DNA of 64,000 nucleotides from Hyphomicrobium sp. ghe19 (GCF_902712875.1 NZ_LR743509.1:3610001-3674000), one strand, 5' to 3'. Numbered from the stretch's first letter, positions 25,060 through 34,429 are shown. Made by a program: numbers and translations. The notes: generated by a model not told the origin, from the letters alone.

Positions 25060-25216
25060 CGTTCGCGCTTACCAGCCGTGATAAAAACTGTTCTACCGGC
25101 ATTGTCTCTAAACGATCCGGACCGCCAGAGACAGTCTCGGCTGGCGGTAACCCTCTTATCGCTGCGTCGTTTCGTTCCGTTTGACACGGCAGACGCGTCC
25201 AACCAAAGTCCCGGCC

Positions 25217-25987
25217 ATGGGAGTTCTCGATATCGTTCTTCTGCCGTGCCTGGCAGACAATTACTGCGTTCTTCTGCACGAGCCGGAAACCGGCGAAACG
25301 GCGGTCATCGACGCGCCATGCGCTTCTGCGATCAAGGCGGCGCTCGCCGAACGCGGCTGGCGGCTGAACCATATTTTCATCACGCATCACCACACCGATC
25401 ACACGGGTGGCATCAACGAGCTTAAAGCGCACTACGGCGCGAGCGTGACGGGTCCGGAAGCGGAGGCCGACCGCATTGCCGGCTTGACACGTGTGGTCAA
25501 TGCCGGGAGCCAGCTCGAATTTGCGGGCCACCCGATCGAGGTTCTCGAAACCCCCGGGCATACGCTCGGGCACATCACGTATTACTTCCCGGACGATGGC
25601 GTGGCCTTCACGGGAGACACGCTGTTTTCGCTCGGCTGCGGAAAAGTTTTCGAAGGCGATCCGCAGATGATGTGGGAGTCCGTTTCGAAGATCGCAGCTT
25701 TGCCGGGCGCGACGAAAATTTATTGCGGTCATGAGTACACGCTGAACAACGCCCGTTTTGCGGTGTCCGTCGAGCCGGAGAACGATGCCCTGAAAAAGCG
25801 GGTGGCCGAGGTCGAAGGTTTGCGCGCGGCAGGACGGCCGACGCTGCCGACGACACTCGACGTCGAACGCGCAACGAACCCGTTTCTCCGGCCGCGGTCC
25901 CGCGCGATCCAGGCGCGCCTCGGGATGCTTGGCGCGCCCGACTGGGAAGTGTTCGCGCGCCTCCGTCAATTGAAGAACAAGGCCTGA
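25217..25987 (+). CDS. gloB: Hydroxyacylglutathione hydrolase (glyoxalase II)
   Basis: 256 residues from ATG at 25217; an upstream TTG at 25181 is unlikely because GloB proteins begin with this strand. The metallo-beta-lactamase motif 'THHHTDHTGG' covers residues 56-65. Further metal ligands are in 'ETPGHTLGHITYY', 'AFTGDTLFSLGCG' and 'IYCGHEYTLNNARFA'. It hydrolyses S-D-lactoylglutathione to lactate in methylglyoxal detoxification. The next gene begins 20 bases on, so they may be co-transcribed. Confidence 0.95.
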   Translation: MGVLDIVLLPCLADNYCVLLHEPETGETAVIDAPCASAIKAALAERGWRLNHIFITHHHTDHTGGINELKAHYGASVTGPEAEADRIAGLTRVVNAGSQLEFAGHPIEVLETPGHTLGHITYYFPDDGVAFTGDTLFSLGCGKVFEGDPQMMWESVSKIAALPGATKIYCGHEYTLNNARFAVSVEPENDALKKRVAEVEGLRAAGRPTLPTTLDVERATNPFLRPRSRAIQARLGMLGAPDWEVFARLRQLKNKA

Positions 25988-26007
25988 TCACCGGCGGAGG
26001 GTCCACC

Positions 26008-26457
26008 ATGAAAGGCGATCTCTCCGGCGACGACGTGATCGAGATGCTCGGGCTTTCGCCTCATCCCGAGGGCGGGCACTTCCGCGAGACCTTCCGGGAT
26101 GCAGCGAAACCCGGCGAGCGCGCAGCATCGACGGCGATCTACTTTCTTCTGAAAGCCGGAGAGCGCTCGCACTGGCATGCGGTGGACGCGGCCGAAGCGT
26201 GGCACTTCTATGCGGGCGACCCGATCCTTCTGGAGGTTTCACCCACAGGCGGTCCGGTTCAACGCATTCGGCTCGGCTCCGATCTCGCGGCAGGGGAGCG
26301 GCCGCAGGCCGTCGTTCCCTCCGGGCATTGGCAACAGGCGCGCAGCCTCGGAAAATGGACCCTCGTCGGCTGCACGGTCGCGCCGGGGTTCACGTTCGAG
26401 GGCTTCACGCTGACCGCTCCGGACTTCGTGCCGGACGCGCGTCCGGAAGTCGACTAA
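26008..26457 (+). CDS. Cupin superfamily protein, DUF985
   Basis: 149 residues. DUF985 cupin signatures are 'LGLSPHPEGGHFRETFRD', 'TAIYFLLKAGERSHWHAVDAAEAWHFYAGDP' and 'VVPSGHWQQARSLGKWTLVGCTVAPGFTFEGF'. His residues in 'SHWHAVDAAEAWHFY' are placed to bind a metal as in other cupins. Cytosolic; the reaction catalysed by the family is not settled. It starts 20 bases after gloB. Confidence 0.9.
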   Translation: MKGDLSGDDVIEMLGLSPHPEGGHFRETFRDAAKPGERAASTAIYFLLKAGERSHWHAVDAAEAWHFYAGDPILLEVSPTGGPVQRIRLGSDLAAGERPQAVVPSGHWQQARSLGKWTLVGCTVAPGFTFEGFTLTAPDFVPDARPEVD

Positions 26458-26664
26458 GCGGCGAAGCTGCAACAGATCAAAGCCTTTCGGCAGTGATCCA
26501 CACGCCGTCCCCAACTGCGTTTTTTATCGGCGTGGCGTGTTGGCCTTCCATCCACGGGTTAATTGCCTTTTTCGCTCAACAGCATGGTGGCGCTTCTTGC
26601 TGGAGGCGTTCGACTCGTCAACAGTGACTGCGAATCATGTTCCGATTCACGGGGGTTGCAGTCC

Positions 26665-28623
26665 ATGAAACGCGAGTCCTCAGGACCCGTCCTATCTACG
26701 GTGTTTGTCGATTACGACAACATCTACCTATCTTTGAAGCGTAAGAACGAAGACGCTGCGAAGCGTTTCGCCAAAGACAGTGCTGTGTGGCTGCAAGGAA
26801 TTGCGTCCGGCGAACTCATCACGTCTACGAACTCGTACTCATTGCCTGGCGAACGCCGGATTGCGATGAACCGGTGCTACGGCAATCCCGTTCCTCGACG
26901 TAATGCGCACGACAATTCGACGGACATGAACTCGTTCCCGTTCATTCGGCACCATTTCTTGCGTGCAGGCTTCGAAGTGATCGATTGCCCGCCCTTGACG
27001 GCGCAGCTGAAGAATTCCGCCGACATCCGTATTGTGATGGACGTTCGCGATATCCTCAATCACGACACGTATTTCGACGAATTCATCATTCTGTCGGGCG
27101 ATGCCGATTTCACGCCGCTGCTTCACCGGCTACGCGCGCATGCACGGCGCACGGTCGTGTTTGCGAACGACCACACCGCACAGCCCTATACGGCGATCAG
27201 CGACGGCGAAATCCGCGAGTCGAACCTCATCACGCTGTTGACCAGCGGCAACCGGGCGATTTCGGGTGAAAGCCCGCGCGAGATCGCGGCACCACCTCCG
27301 GCGATCGACGTCGAGGCGGCCCGCAAGGCCATTCTCTCCGAGGTCGTGGAATTCGTCCGCGTCGCTCCGCAGGCTGTTCCTCTCGAGACGTTGGCTGACC
27401 GCGCGGTGCGCGTCGTCGGCCGCGATAAGACGGTCGGCACGAATTGGGGCGGATACGGATCTTTCCGGGATCTGCTGCTTGCCGATCTTCCGGAAGATAT
27501 CCACTTGAGCGACACGGCGCCTTATACGGTGTTCGACGGCAACCGGCACATCTCGGCAGCCGGGCTGATCGCCCCGCAGCAGCTGGCACCGCCGATCACC
27601 GAACAGCGCCGGCCTGAACCCGCTCGCGTCGAACCGCAGCAGGCTGCCTTGTCGGCACCTTTGTCGGCTCCGGCGCGGGTCGCACAACCGACCGCTTCCG
27701 CTGCTGTCCCTCAGAGCTCGTACCAGTCCCCGGTTCCCCAGTCGCGCTACATCGACCGGGTGACGCCGGCAGCGCCTCCTGCGCCGCCAATGCCGACGTC
27801 GCGCATGCCGGAACTGACGGCAGTCGCTCCTGCGGCTCCGCAGGCACTCACACGGTCAGTCGGCGCTCAGGCTCCTGGGGCAGCGGCATTGCCGCCGCGA
27901 CGGCAACCCGTGGCTCCGCCGCCTCAGGCGAGCTATCAACCCGAACCGCGCCGCGAACTGGCACGGCCGCAAAGCCAGCAGACGCCCCCTCCTCCGATGA
28001 GTGCTCCCATGAGCGGCGGGACGGCGATGGCCGCCGCGCCCCGGGGCGCCGATCAGGCGACGCAGATCCAGCAATCGATCGCGCGGATTCACGATGCCTG
28101 CCAGGCTCCTGCATTGGCACCGGCTGAATATCGCGTTCTGTTCGATGTGATGTCGCAGGAAATCACCGCGAACGGGCTGCAGGGCGCGCAGACGCTCGTC
28201 AACATCACCCAGCGCGCGCGCGAATTCGGCCTCGACATCAAGCGCGACGATCTTCGTTTCATCTACGACGTGGTGAGCGAGAGCGATCCGTGGTTCGAGC
28301 AGGGAACGTCGGCGAGCCTTTTCGCGGGTCGCTTCCGCAATTTCGTCGTTGCGCGCTGCCGGAGCCAGGGCCTCAGCCTGTCGGCGGATGAGCTCGATCT
28401 GATCGAAGCTTGGTTCTCGGCGCCCCAGCAGCAGGCTCCGGGATCGATGCCAGCGGTGGCGCCGCCCGCAGGTGAGCGCTGGTGGAGCATCGAAGAGGGA
28501 CGCCAGCACATGGCGGAGCAGCAGCGGGAAGCCGAGCAGCGGACGGCAAATGCCTATGCGCAGAACCAAAGCGAGAGCGAGGATGAGTTTCCCCGCATCG
28601 TGAGATCGCGCTTCCGCGGCTGA
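26665..28623 (+). CDS. NYN (PIN-like) domain protein with a LOTUS/OST-HTH domain and proline-rich linker
   Basis: 652 residues from ATG at 26665. The NYN nuclease-like domain is at about 10-170, with the acidic residues expected for metal binding in 'VFVDYDNIYLSL', 'DIRIVMDVRDILNH' and 'IILSGDADFTPLLHRLRAHARRTVVFAND'. A LOTUS/OST-HTH RNA-binding domain is at about 212-292 ('ILSEVVEFVRVAPQAVPLETLADRAV', 'WGGYGSFRDLLLADLP'). A Pro/Ala/Gln-rich, probably disordered stretch runs from about 300 to 465. A second folded helical domain lies at about 465-600. The architecture suggests RNA binding and cleavage. The target is unknown. A bidirectional terminator follows. Confidence 0.85.
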   Translation: MKRESSGPVLSTVFVDYDNIYLSLKRKNEDAAKRFAKDSAVWLQGIASGELITSTNSYSLPGERRIAMNRCYGNPVPRRNAHDNSTDMNSFPFIRHHFLRAGFEVIDCPPLTAQLKNSADIRIVMDVRDILNHDTYFDEFIILSGDADFTPLLHRLRAHARRTVVFANDHTAQPYTAISDGEIRESNLITLLTSGNRAISGESPREIAAPPPAIDVEAARKAILSEVVEFVRVAPQAVPLETLADRAVRVVGRDKTVGTNWGGYGSFRDLLLADLPEDIHLSDTAPYTVFDGNRHISAAGLIAPQQLAPPITEQRRPEPARVEPQQAALSAPLSAPARVAQPTASAAVPQSSYQSPVPQSRYIDRVTPAAPPAPPMPTSRMPELTAVAPAAPQALTRSVGAQAPGAAALPPRRQPVAPPPQASYQPEPRRELARPQSQQTPPPPMSAPMSGGTAMAAAPRGADQATQIQQSIARIHDACQAPALAPAEYRVLFDVMSQEITANGLQGAQTLVNITQRAREFGLDIKRDDLRFIYDVVSESDPWFEQGTSASLFAGRFRNFVVARCRSQGLSLSADELDLIEAWFSAPQQQAPGSMPAVAPPAGERWWSIEEGRQHMAEQQREAEQRTANAYAQNQSESEDEFPRIVRSRFRG

Positions 28624-28650
28624 GGCCATCGCTTCATCGCCGTCAAACGT

Positions 28651-28687
28651 AAAAGGCTCTACCGGAGATTTCCGGCAGAGCCTTTTT
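28651..28687. terminator. Bidirectional Rho-independent terminator
   Basis: AAAAGGCTCT-A-CCGGA / TCCGG-C-AGAGCCTTTT forms a 15-bp stem with one mismatch, a GATT loop and A/T tracts on both sides. It serves the convergent NYN and phaB genes. Confidence 0.92.
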
Positions 28688-28726
28688 CAATTGCGCAATT
28701 CGTTGTGGCGATCTCGCGGGCTGGAC

Positions 28727-29452
28727 CTACGCGAGGTATTGTCCGCCGTTGGCTGTCAGCGTCGAACCGGTGATGAAGCCCGAATCGTCGGATGCGAGAA
28801 ACACGACGGCGCGTGCGATCTCGTTCGGTTCGCCGAGGCGGCCAACCGGGATTTGCGGAAGAATGCTCTTCTCGAGAACGTCCTGGGGAACAGCCTTGAC
28901 CATTTCCGTTGCGATGTAGCCCGGGCAGATGACGTTGACCGTGATACCGGCGCGGGCGCCTTCCTGTGCGAGCGCCTTCGTGAAGCCGATGTCGCCGGCT
29001 TTCGATGCCGAGTAGTTCACTTGGCCCATCTGGCCTTTCTGGCCGTTGATGGAAGAGATGTTGATGACGCGCCCGAACTTCCTTGCGCGCATACCTTCCC
29101 AAACCTGGCGGGTGACGTTGAACAAGCCGTTGAGGTTCGTTCCGATCACTTCATCCCACTGCTGCTTCGTCATCTTATGGAACATGACGTCCCGCGTGAT
29201 GCCGGCGTTGTTCACCAGTACGTCGATGGGGCCAACTTCCTTGGTGATCTGGGCGACGGCCTTCTCGGTCGCGTCGTAGTTGCCGACGTCGAACTTGTAG
29301 ACGGGGATTCCCGTCTCGATCTGGAATGCCTGTGCGGCGGCGTCGTTGCCGGCGTAGCTAGCAGCTACACGGTAGCCGTTGCTCTTAAGAGCGATCGAAA
29401 TTGCGTGGCCAATGCCGCGCGTGCCTCCCGTGACGAGGGCAACCCGTGCCAT
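28727..29452 (-). CDS. phaB: Acetoacetyl-CoA reductase PhaB
   Basis: 241 residues from ATG at 29452, preceded by GGAGAG at good spacing. Short-chain dehydrogenase motifs: 'ALVTGGTRGIGHAIS' (cofactor binding), 'LVNNAGITRDVMFHKM', 'INISSINGQKGQMGQVNYSASKAGDIGFTKALA' (Ser-Tyr-Lys triad) and 'VICPGYIATEMV'. It reduces acetoacetyl-CoA with NADPH to (R)-3-hydroxybutyryl-CoA, the polyhydroxybutyrate monomer. It lies 95 bases downstream of phaA on the same strand, with a hairpin in the gap. Confidence 0.95.
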   Translation of the reverse strand: MARVALVTGGTRGIGHAISIALKSNGYRVAASYAGNDAAAQAFQIETGIPVYKFDVGNYDATEKAVAQITKEVGPIDVLVNNAGITRDVMFHKMTKQQWDEVIGTNLNGLFNVTRQVWEGMRARKFGRVINISSINGQKGQMGQVNYSASKAGDIGFTKALAQEGARAGITVNVICPGYIATEMVKAVPQDVLEKSILPQIPVGRLGEPNEIARAVVFLASDDSGFITGSTLTANGGQYLA

Positions 29453-29501
29453 ATCATTCTCTCCTGAATTTTTTTGTTGCGGCTTTTGGTTGGATATAGA
29501 G

Positions 29502-29531
29502 ACGCAGCCGTCCAACTCGGAACGGCTGCGT
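29502..29531 (-). promoter_or_regulatory. Hairpin in the phaA-phaB gap
   Basis: A 10-bp perfect inverted repeat (ACGCAGCCGT / ACGGCTGCGT) has a 10-nt loop and no following T-run. It may be an mRNA processing or stabilising element, or a weak attenuator setting phaB below phaA. Confidence 0.55.
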
Positions 29532-29547
29532 TAGAAGTCGACGGTGC

Positions 29548-30738
29548 TTAGTCTCGCGCGACGCACATGGCGACGCCCATACCGCCGCCAATGCACAATG
29601 TCGCGAGCCCCTTCTTGGCGTCGCGGCGCTGCATTTCGAAAAGAAGCGTATTCAAGATACGTGCGCCGGATGCGCCAATCGGATGGCCGATCGCGATCGC
29701 CCCACCGTTGACGTTGACCTTGTCGGCATCCCAACCGAGGCCCTTGTTCACTGCAAGTGCCTGAGCCGCGAAAGCTTCGTTGGCTTCGATCAGATCAAGA
29801 TCGTTGATCGTCCAGCCCGCTTTCTCGAGTGCCTTTTTCGAAGCCGAGATCGGACCGGTGCCCATGATCGAGGGATCGACGCCCGTGGTCGCCCACGAGA
29901 CGATGCGCGCGAGCGGAGTGATGCCGCGCTTCTTGGCTTCTTCCGCCGTCATCAGCACGACGACGGCTGCGCCATCGTTGATGCCCGACGCGTTTGCAGC
30001 CGTAACGGTACCCTCTTTCGGATCGAAGGCCGGACGCAGCTTGGCGATACCGTCATAGGTGACGCCGTCCTTAATATATTCGTCCTGCTCGACGACCGTG
30101 TCGCCCTTCTTGCCCTTGATGGTTACCGGCGCGATCTCATCCTTGAACTTTCCGGCTTTCCTTGCGGCCTCGGCCTTGTTCTGCGAAGCGACCGCGAACT
30201 TGTCCTGCTCTTCACGCGTGATCTGCCACTGGCGGGCGACGTTCTCGGCCGTCGTGCCCATGTGGTAGTTGTTGAAGGCGTCCCAAAGGCCGTCTTTCAC
30301 CATCGTGTCGATGAACTTGATGTCGCCCATCTTCGTGCCGTCGCGCATGTGCGCGGCGTGGGCCGATTGGCTCATGCTTTCCTGGCCGCCTGCGACGACG
30401 ATCGACGCGCTGCCGGTTTGAATTTGCTGCATTCCGAGTGCAACGGCGCGGAGGCCGGAACCGCAGATCTGATTGATGCTCCAGGCGGGTGAATCGACCG
30501 GAATACCGGCGCCGACGGACGCCTGACGGGCAGGTCCCTGGCCTTGGGCCGCGGTCAAAACCTGGCCGAGAATGACTTCGGATACGTCTCCTGCCGGCAC
30601 GTTTGCCCGCTGAAGCGCGGCCTTGATGGCGACTTCACCGAGCTTCGAAGCGGGCAGCGATGCCAACGCGCCGTTGAAGGAACCGACCGGTGTGCGTGCT
30701 GCACTCGCAATAACGATTGTCGAAGCGTCCTGGCTCAT
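29548..30738 (-). CDS. phaA: Acetyl-CoA C-acetyltransferase (beta-ketothiolase) PhaA
   Basis: 396 residues from ATG at 30738, with GGAGGGG upstream. Thiolase signatures: acyl-Cys in '[18 protein letters not shown]', '[20 protein letters not shown]' with the catalytic His, and the second Cys in '[16 protein letters not shown]' at the C-terminus. It condenses two acetyl-CoA to acetoacetyl-CoA, the first step of polyhydroxybutyrate synthesis. It heads the phaA-phaB operon and is divergent from phaR. Confidence 0.96.
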   Translation of the reverse strand: MSQDASTIVIASAARTPVGSFNGALASLPASKLGEVAIKAALQRANVPAGDVSEVILGQVLTAAQGQGPARQASVGAGIPVDSPAWSINQICGSGLRAVALGMQQIQTGSASIVVAGGQESMSQSAHAAHMRDGTKMGDIKFIDTMVKDGLWDAFNNYHMGTTAENVARQWQITREEQDKFAVASQNKAEAARKAGKFKDEIAPVTIKGKKGDTVVEQDEYIKDGVTYDGIAKLRPAFDPKEGTVTAANASGINDGAAVVVLMTAEEAKKRGITPLARIVSWATTGVDPSIMGTGPISASKKALEKAGWTINDLDLIEANEAFAAQALAVNKGLGWDADKVNVNGGAIAIGHPIGASGARILNTLLFEMQRRDAKKGLATLCIGGGMGVAMCVARD

Positions 30739-30960
30739 TGGCGGCCCCTCCCTGGGCACGAAGTTTTGCTTGAAGATTTATAGAACGCCCTGCCGGCGCG
30801 CCAGTTATTACGGCTTCAATCAGCAGACCAAGGCACTTTGCAGCGCGTGGTTATTTTCAGCAATTGCGACCTCTTGCCTAGACTGCCCATCGGCATTGGT
30901 TTCTCCCCGCCCAAAAGAGTGACAGAAACGTCTGGCGGTGGGGCACCAGGGTGTGGTACG

Positions 30961-30974
30961 CTGCCGCAGTGCAG
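30961..30974. promoter_or_regulatory. Candidate PhaR operator
   Basis: CTGCCGCAGTGCAG combines CTGC and GCAG half-sites and lies 41 bases before phaR. PhaR of related bacteria binds CTGC-N3-GCAG-like sites; the spacing here does not match exactly, so the call is tentative. Confidence 0.3.
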
Positions 30975-31015
30975 CAACCTACTCTAAGCCGCCGTTAGTA
31001 GAGAACACGAACGCG

Positions 31016-31663
31016 ATGTTGACCAACCCAGATCCTCAGACGCAAGCCCCGAAACGCGAAGCCGTCGTTATTAAAAAGTACGCCAACCGGCGACTCTATA
31101 ATACAGAAACCAGCACGTACGTAACGCTGGAAGATCTGGCGAAGATGGTTCGTGGCGATCGCGATTTCGTCGTTTACGATGCGAAGAACGGCGATGATCT
31201 CACTCACGCGGTTCTGACGCAGATCATAGTTGAGCAGGAAAGCCGTGAAGGCGGGCAGGCGCTTCTGCCGATTCCGTTCCTTAGGCAGCTCATCCGCTTC
31301 TACGACGACAGCATTGCGCGCATGGTGCCGAGCTATCTGCAATTCAGTCTCGAACACTTGGCGAAGGAACAGGTTCGCTTTCGCGAGCAATTCGCGTCGG
31401 CGTTCTCAAATCCCGCGGCTGCGTTCGATTTTTATCAGCAGCAAGCCAGACAGAACATGGCCATGTTCGAGCAGGCGATGTCGATGTGGGCTTCGTTCGG
31501 AACGCCTGGTAAGGGCGGCAAGCCCGGCGAGAGCCAAGCCCCTGGCGCGGCTCAAGCGCCAAGCACAGAACAATCCGGCGACCGCGACGAGCTGAGCGAA
31601 CTCAAGTCGCAGCTCTCAGCGATGCAGCAGAAGATCGAGAAGCTGTCGCAATCGCGGACCTGA
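31016..31663 (+). CDS. phaR: Polyhydroxyalkanoate synthesis regulator PhaR
   Basis: 215 residues from ATG at 31016. The N-terminal DNA-binding domain has the diagnostic 'VIKKYANRRLYNTETSTYVTLEDLAKMV', followed by 'FVVYDAKNGDDLTHAVLTQIIVEQES'. The next region 'PFLRQLIRFYDDSIARMVPSYLQFSLEHLAKEQ' is the PHB-accumulation domain. The C-terminus is Gly/Pro/Ala-rich and then coiled-coil-like ('LSELKSQLSAMQQKIEKL'). PhaR senses polymer and represses phasin and pha genes. Divergent placement from phaAB supports its role here. Confidence 0.95.
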   Translation: MLTNPDPQTQAPKREAVVIKKYANRRLYNTETSTYVTLEDLAKMVRGDRDFVVYDAKNGDDLTHAVLTQIIVEQESREGGQALLPIPFLRQLIRFYDDSIARMVPSYLQFSLEHLAKEQVRFREQFASAFSNPAAAFDFYQQQARQNMAMFEQAMSMWASFGTPGKGGKPGESQAPGAAQAPSTEQSGDRDELSELKSQLSAMQQKIEKLSQSRT

Positions 31664-31722
31664 TGCCATATCGGCACATTCAGGAAAACGCCCGTCCACG
31701 CTGACACCTCACCGCGAGCGCA

Positions 31723-33495
31723 TCAGGCAGCTTTGACGTAGTCGGAGCTGTCGAATGGCATGCCGTAGTAGTAGCCCTGCATGTACGTAATGCCTGCATC
31801 CGTCAGATACTTCGCGGAACGCTCATCACCGACCCATTCGGCGACCGTTTCCATGCCGAACGTCCTTGCGAGTTCGATCATGGTCTTTACGAAGATCTGA
31901 TCGCTCGTGTCGTTGGCGACGTTTTTCACGAACGCGCCGTCGATTTTCACCATGTCGACGTTGAGCAGCTTCAGATTTTTAAACGACGTGTAGCCCGCGC
32001 CAAAGTCGTCGATGGCGACGCGGCACCCGAGCTCTTTCAGGGTGTTCACGAAATTGACGGACTGATCGAGTTCGTGAAGCGCGACGGTTTCCGTGATCTC
32101 GACGATCATGCGGCTGAGCACGCCGGGATCGCCCGCCGTCACACGGCGCAGCGTCGTCAGCCATTCTTTGTCCGAGCACGTGAGGCCTGAGACATTGACG
32201 GATAAAATCAACTCCGGGTGCTGCTTCAGCAGGTCGACCGTCAGTTCGAGGGTTCTGCGATCGATGAGGCGAGCAAGGCCAAGCTGTTCGGCGATCGGCA
32301 CGAATTCGCCGGCAGCCACGAGGCTTCCGTCGTGACGCACCATTCGCAGCAAAGCTTCGTAAACCTCTGCCTTGCCGGTCTTTGTCGAGACCATCGGCTG
32401 CAGCACGAGCCGCATGCGATTTTCATCGAGGGCGTTGACGACGCTTTCTGCGATCGTTTTGTTGCGCAGGCGCGCGCTCTCTCCGGAAGGTGACGGTTCG
32501 TAGAGAACGAAGCAATCGAAGCGCTTCGATTTGGCGATGTCCAATGTCCGCAAGGCGAAGTTCACCGCGTCGTGCACGGAGTTCGCCTGATCGGGAATGA
32601 TGACGCCGCCGAGTGAGACGGTTGCGGACAATTGAGCGGCAGACGTCTTGATCGTCGTATCTCGGACGGCGTTGATGAAGCGCTCGGCTGCGGTCGCTAC
32701 TGCACCAGCACCGCAGTTCATCAAGACGATACCGAATTTATTGGCCGAGTAGCGTCCGATGACGTCGCCGCCACGCAGCCTGGCGCGAATTCGCCGGCCG
32801 ACTTCAGCGATCACCTCGTCGCCGACCTCGAGGCCGAACGTTTCGTTGATGACCGCCAAGTTGTTCACGGAGATCATAAGGAAGGCGCAGGATCGTTTCT
32901 CCCGTTCGGTACGCGAGAGCACGGCGCCGAGGGCCTCCGTCAGGCGCATGCGATTGAGCTGGCCCGTCAGCTCGTCGAGATCGTTCCGCACAAGCCGGCG
33001 CTGCTGCTCAAGATAGTGATCATCGACGATGCGGACGACACCGCGCGCCCGCTGGGGATGTCCGTCGGCTCCCGGCCACCATCGACCCTGGTCTTCGAGG
33101 CGGACTTCCTTGCCGCTCCGCAGGCCTCCGGGCCGCAAACGATATTGAATGCGATAGGGGACTCCTCGTTCGCGGTCGGCTCCGACGCTGCGCGAAAAGA
33201 CTTCGAGGCGGACGTTCAGGTGCTCGGGCGCGATCAGCGCATGATAGGCGGCGCCCGTCGAGATCTTGCTCAGATCGGCGACGTCAAGGATTTCGGTAGC
33301 ATTGCTTTCCCAGTCGAGGCGACCTGTTCGGAGGTCCCAGACGTAGGCGGTTTCTTCGACGGACGACAGAATGCCGACAAGGTCGAGGCCTTCGGTCTCG
33401 GTCAGAGGATCATGCTTTTCGGTATCTGGAGATTTCGGCTTCTCCTCAGGCACCGCGGCCTGAGGCCGATCATCAGCATCACGTGCAGAAACCAC
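31723..33495 (-). CDS. PAS - degenerate GGDEF - EAL protein, probable c-di-GMP phosphodiesterase
   Basis: 590 residues. A PAS-like segment is at about 40-165, the GGDEF domain at about 170-335 and the EAL domain at about 345-585. In the GGDEF domain the signature is SANKF at 250-254, so diguanylate cyclase activity is unlikely. The EAL domain keeps 'YEALLR' (380-384), 'LSVNVSG', 'VEITET', 'IDDFGAGYTSF', 'VKIDGAFV', 'VAEWV' and 'YMQGYYYG', so hydrolysis of c-di-GMP is expected. No signal peptide or membrane helix is visible, so it is cytosolic. It is convergent with phaR. Confidence 0.92.
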   Translation of the reverse strand: MVSARDADDRPQAAVPEEKPKSPDTEKHDPLTETEGLDLVGILSSVEETAYVWDLRTGRLDWESNATEILDVADLSKISTGAAYHALIAPEHLNVRLEVFSRSVGADRERGVPYRIQYRLRPGGLRSGKEVRLEDQGRWWPGADGHPQRARGVVRIVDDHYLEQQRRLVRNDLDELTGQLNRMRLTEALGAVLSRTEREKRSCAFLMISVNNLAVINETFGLEVGDEVIAEVGRRIRARLRGGDVIGRYSANKFGIVLMNCGAGAVATAAERFINAVRDTTIKTSAAQLSATVSLGGVIIPDQANSVHDAVNFALRTLDIAKSKRFDCFVLYEPSPSGESARLRNKTIAESVVNALDENRMRLVLQPMVSTKTGKAEVYEALLRMVRHDGSLVAAGEFVPIAEQLGLARLIDRRTLELTVDLLKQHPELILSVNVSGLTCSDKEWLTTLRRVTAGDPGVLSRMIVEITETVALHELDQSVNFVNTLKELGCRVAIDDFGAGYTSFKNLKLLNVDMVKIDGAFVKNVANDTSDQIFVKTMIELARTFGMETVAEWVGDERSAKYLTDAGITYMQGYYYGMPFDSSDYVKAA

Positions 33496-33671
33496 GTTTC
33501 ACCCTCGAGCTGTCCTCGCAGCACCCATCGAATGGCGGGAATGGCAGATGCTCGAGTTCGAGGGAAAACGAATTCGGCCGCCTTAACAAGCACCAAAATC
33601 GCGCAGCTTTGGTAAGTTTAACGGACTCCGAAAGCCGGGCTTCCGAAGTCCCAATTTTGAACGGCGAAAAC

Positions 33672-34076
33672 TTATTGATCGGCGCCGATGTTCAGATCGC
33701 GGCGCGCGACGCGGATGCCGATCGTGTAGCCACCGATAACGTCGATGAGCGTGGCGATGAGAATCAGGAAGAATACCGACGTCGCGGCCTGCGGAACCAT
33801 CAAGAACTCAGCTCCGACCGCGGTGAAGACGACCATAGAAAGGGCGTGATCGATCAGCGTCGAGGTCGTCGTGAAAGTCGACTTCACAATCTCGATGAAG
33901 AGCAGGATCAGGGTGACGAGCAAAATGAAGTCGCCCCATGTAAATGCCCAGTCGCCGCCGCTCAGGAGATGGACTGTGAAAATATCGTTTTTCAGAGCCT
34001 CCGGCCCCATCGTCAGGACGATCGCATTGTAGAGAAGGAATGCGAGAACCAAGAGCGGAATGGCTCTAACGGACAT
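33672..34076 (-). CDS. Small four-helix membrane protein, unknown function
   Basis: 134 residues with an AGGAG site nine bases before the ATG. Four hydrophobic helices are visible: about 5-25 ('IPLLVLAFLLYNAIVLTMG'), 47-67 ('WGDFILLVTLILLFIEIVKS'), 75-96 and 98-120 ('ATSVFFLILIATLIDVIGGYTIGI'). It ends in a short cytoplasmic tail 'RVARRDLNIGADQ'. I do not recognise a named family. It stands alone between the EAL protein gene and rpmF on the same strand. Confidence 0.8.
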   Translation of the reverse strand: MSVRAIPLLVLAFLLYNAIVLTMGPEALKNDIFTVHLLSGGDWAFTWGDFILLVTLILLFIEIVKSTFTTTSTLIDHALSMVVFTAVGAEFLMVPQAATSVFFLILIATLIDVIGGYTIGIRVARRDLNIGADQ

Positions 34077-34188
34077 GAAGCTCTCCTGACATTTCGATTA
34101 TCCCCCGGGCGTCGCCTGAGGGCGAGCACGCGCTTTTTGGCACGGCAGCCCTGTTTTGCCAAGCAACGGTGGCCGGCAAAAGGCAATA

Positions 34189-34214
34189 GGCGCCGCTGTG
34201 AAGACAACGGCGCC
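34189..34214 (-). terminator. Hairpin after rpmF
   Basis: GGCGCCG / CGGCGCC arms extended by TG/CA across one mismatch; a TTTT follows only 10 bases later on the minus strand. It is a plausible but imperfect terminator. Confidence 0.45.
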
Positions 34215-34243
34215 ATGAATCTTCGATGGATCGGCGAAAATGC

Positions 34244-34429
34244 CTATTCTTCGAGCGCGGGCGGCAGAATCTGGCGGCCGCGGTACTTGCCCGACTTCAG
34301 GTCGATGTGGTGGGGACGACGGCGCTCGCCGCTGTCCTTGTCCTCGACGTAGGCCGGTGCCGTGAGAGCGTCGTGAGAACGACGCTGGCCCCGCTTCATG
34401 GGGGACGTCTTTTTGCGCGGAACTGCCAT
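34244..34429 (-). CDS. rpmF: 50S ribosomal protein L32
   Basis: 61 residues. The start '[22 protein letters not shown]' is the universal L32 N-terminus, and '[13 protein letters not shown]'-like sequence appears here as '[19 protein letters not shown]'. The zinc-binding cysteines found in some L32 proteins are absent, as in many alphaproteobacteria. It forms part of the large ribosomal subunit. It lies downstream of mtgA on the same strand. Confidence 0.97.
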   Translation of the reverse strand: MAVPRKKTSPMKRGQRRSHDALTAPAYVEDKDSGERRRPHHIDLKSGKYRGRQILPPALEE

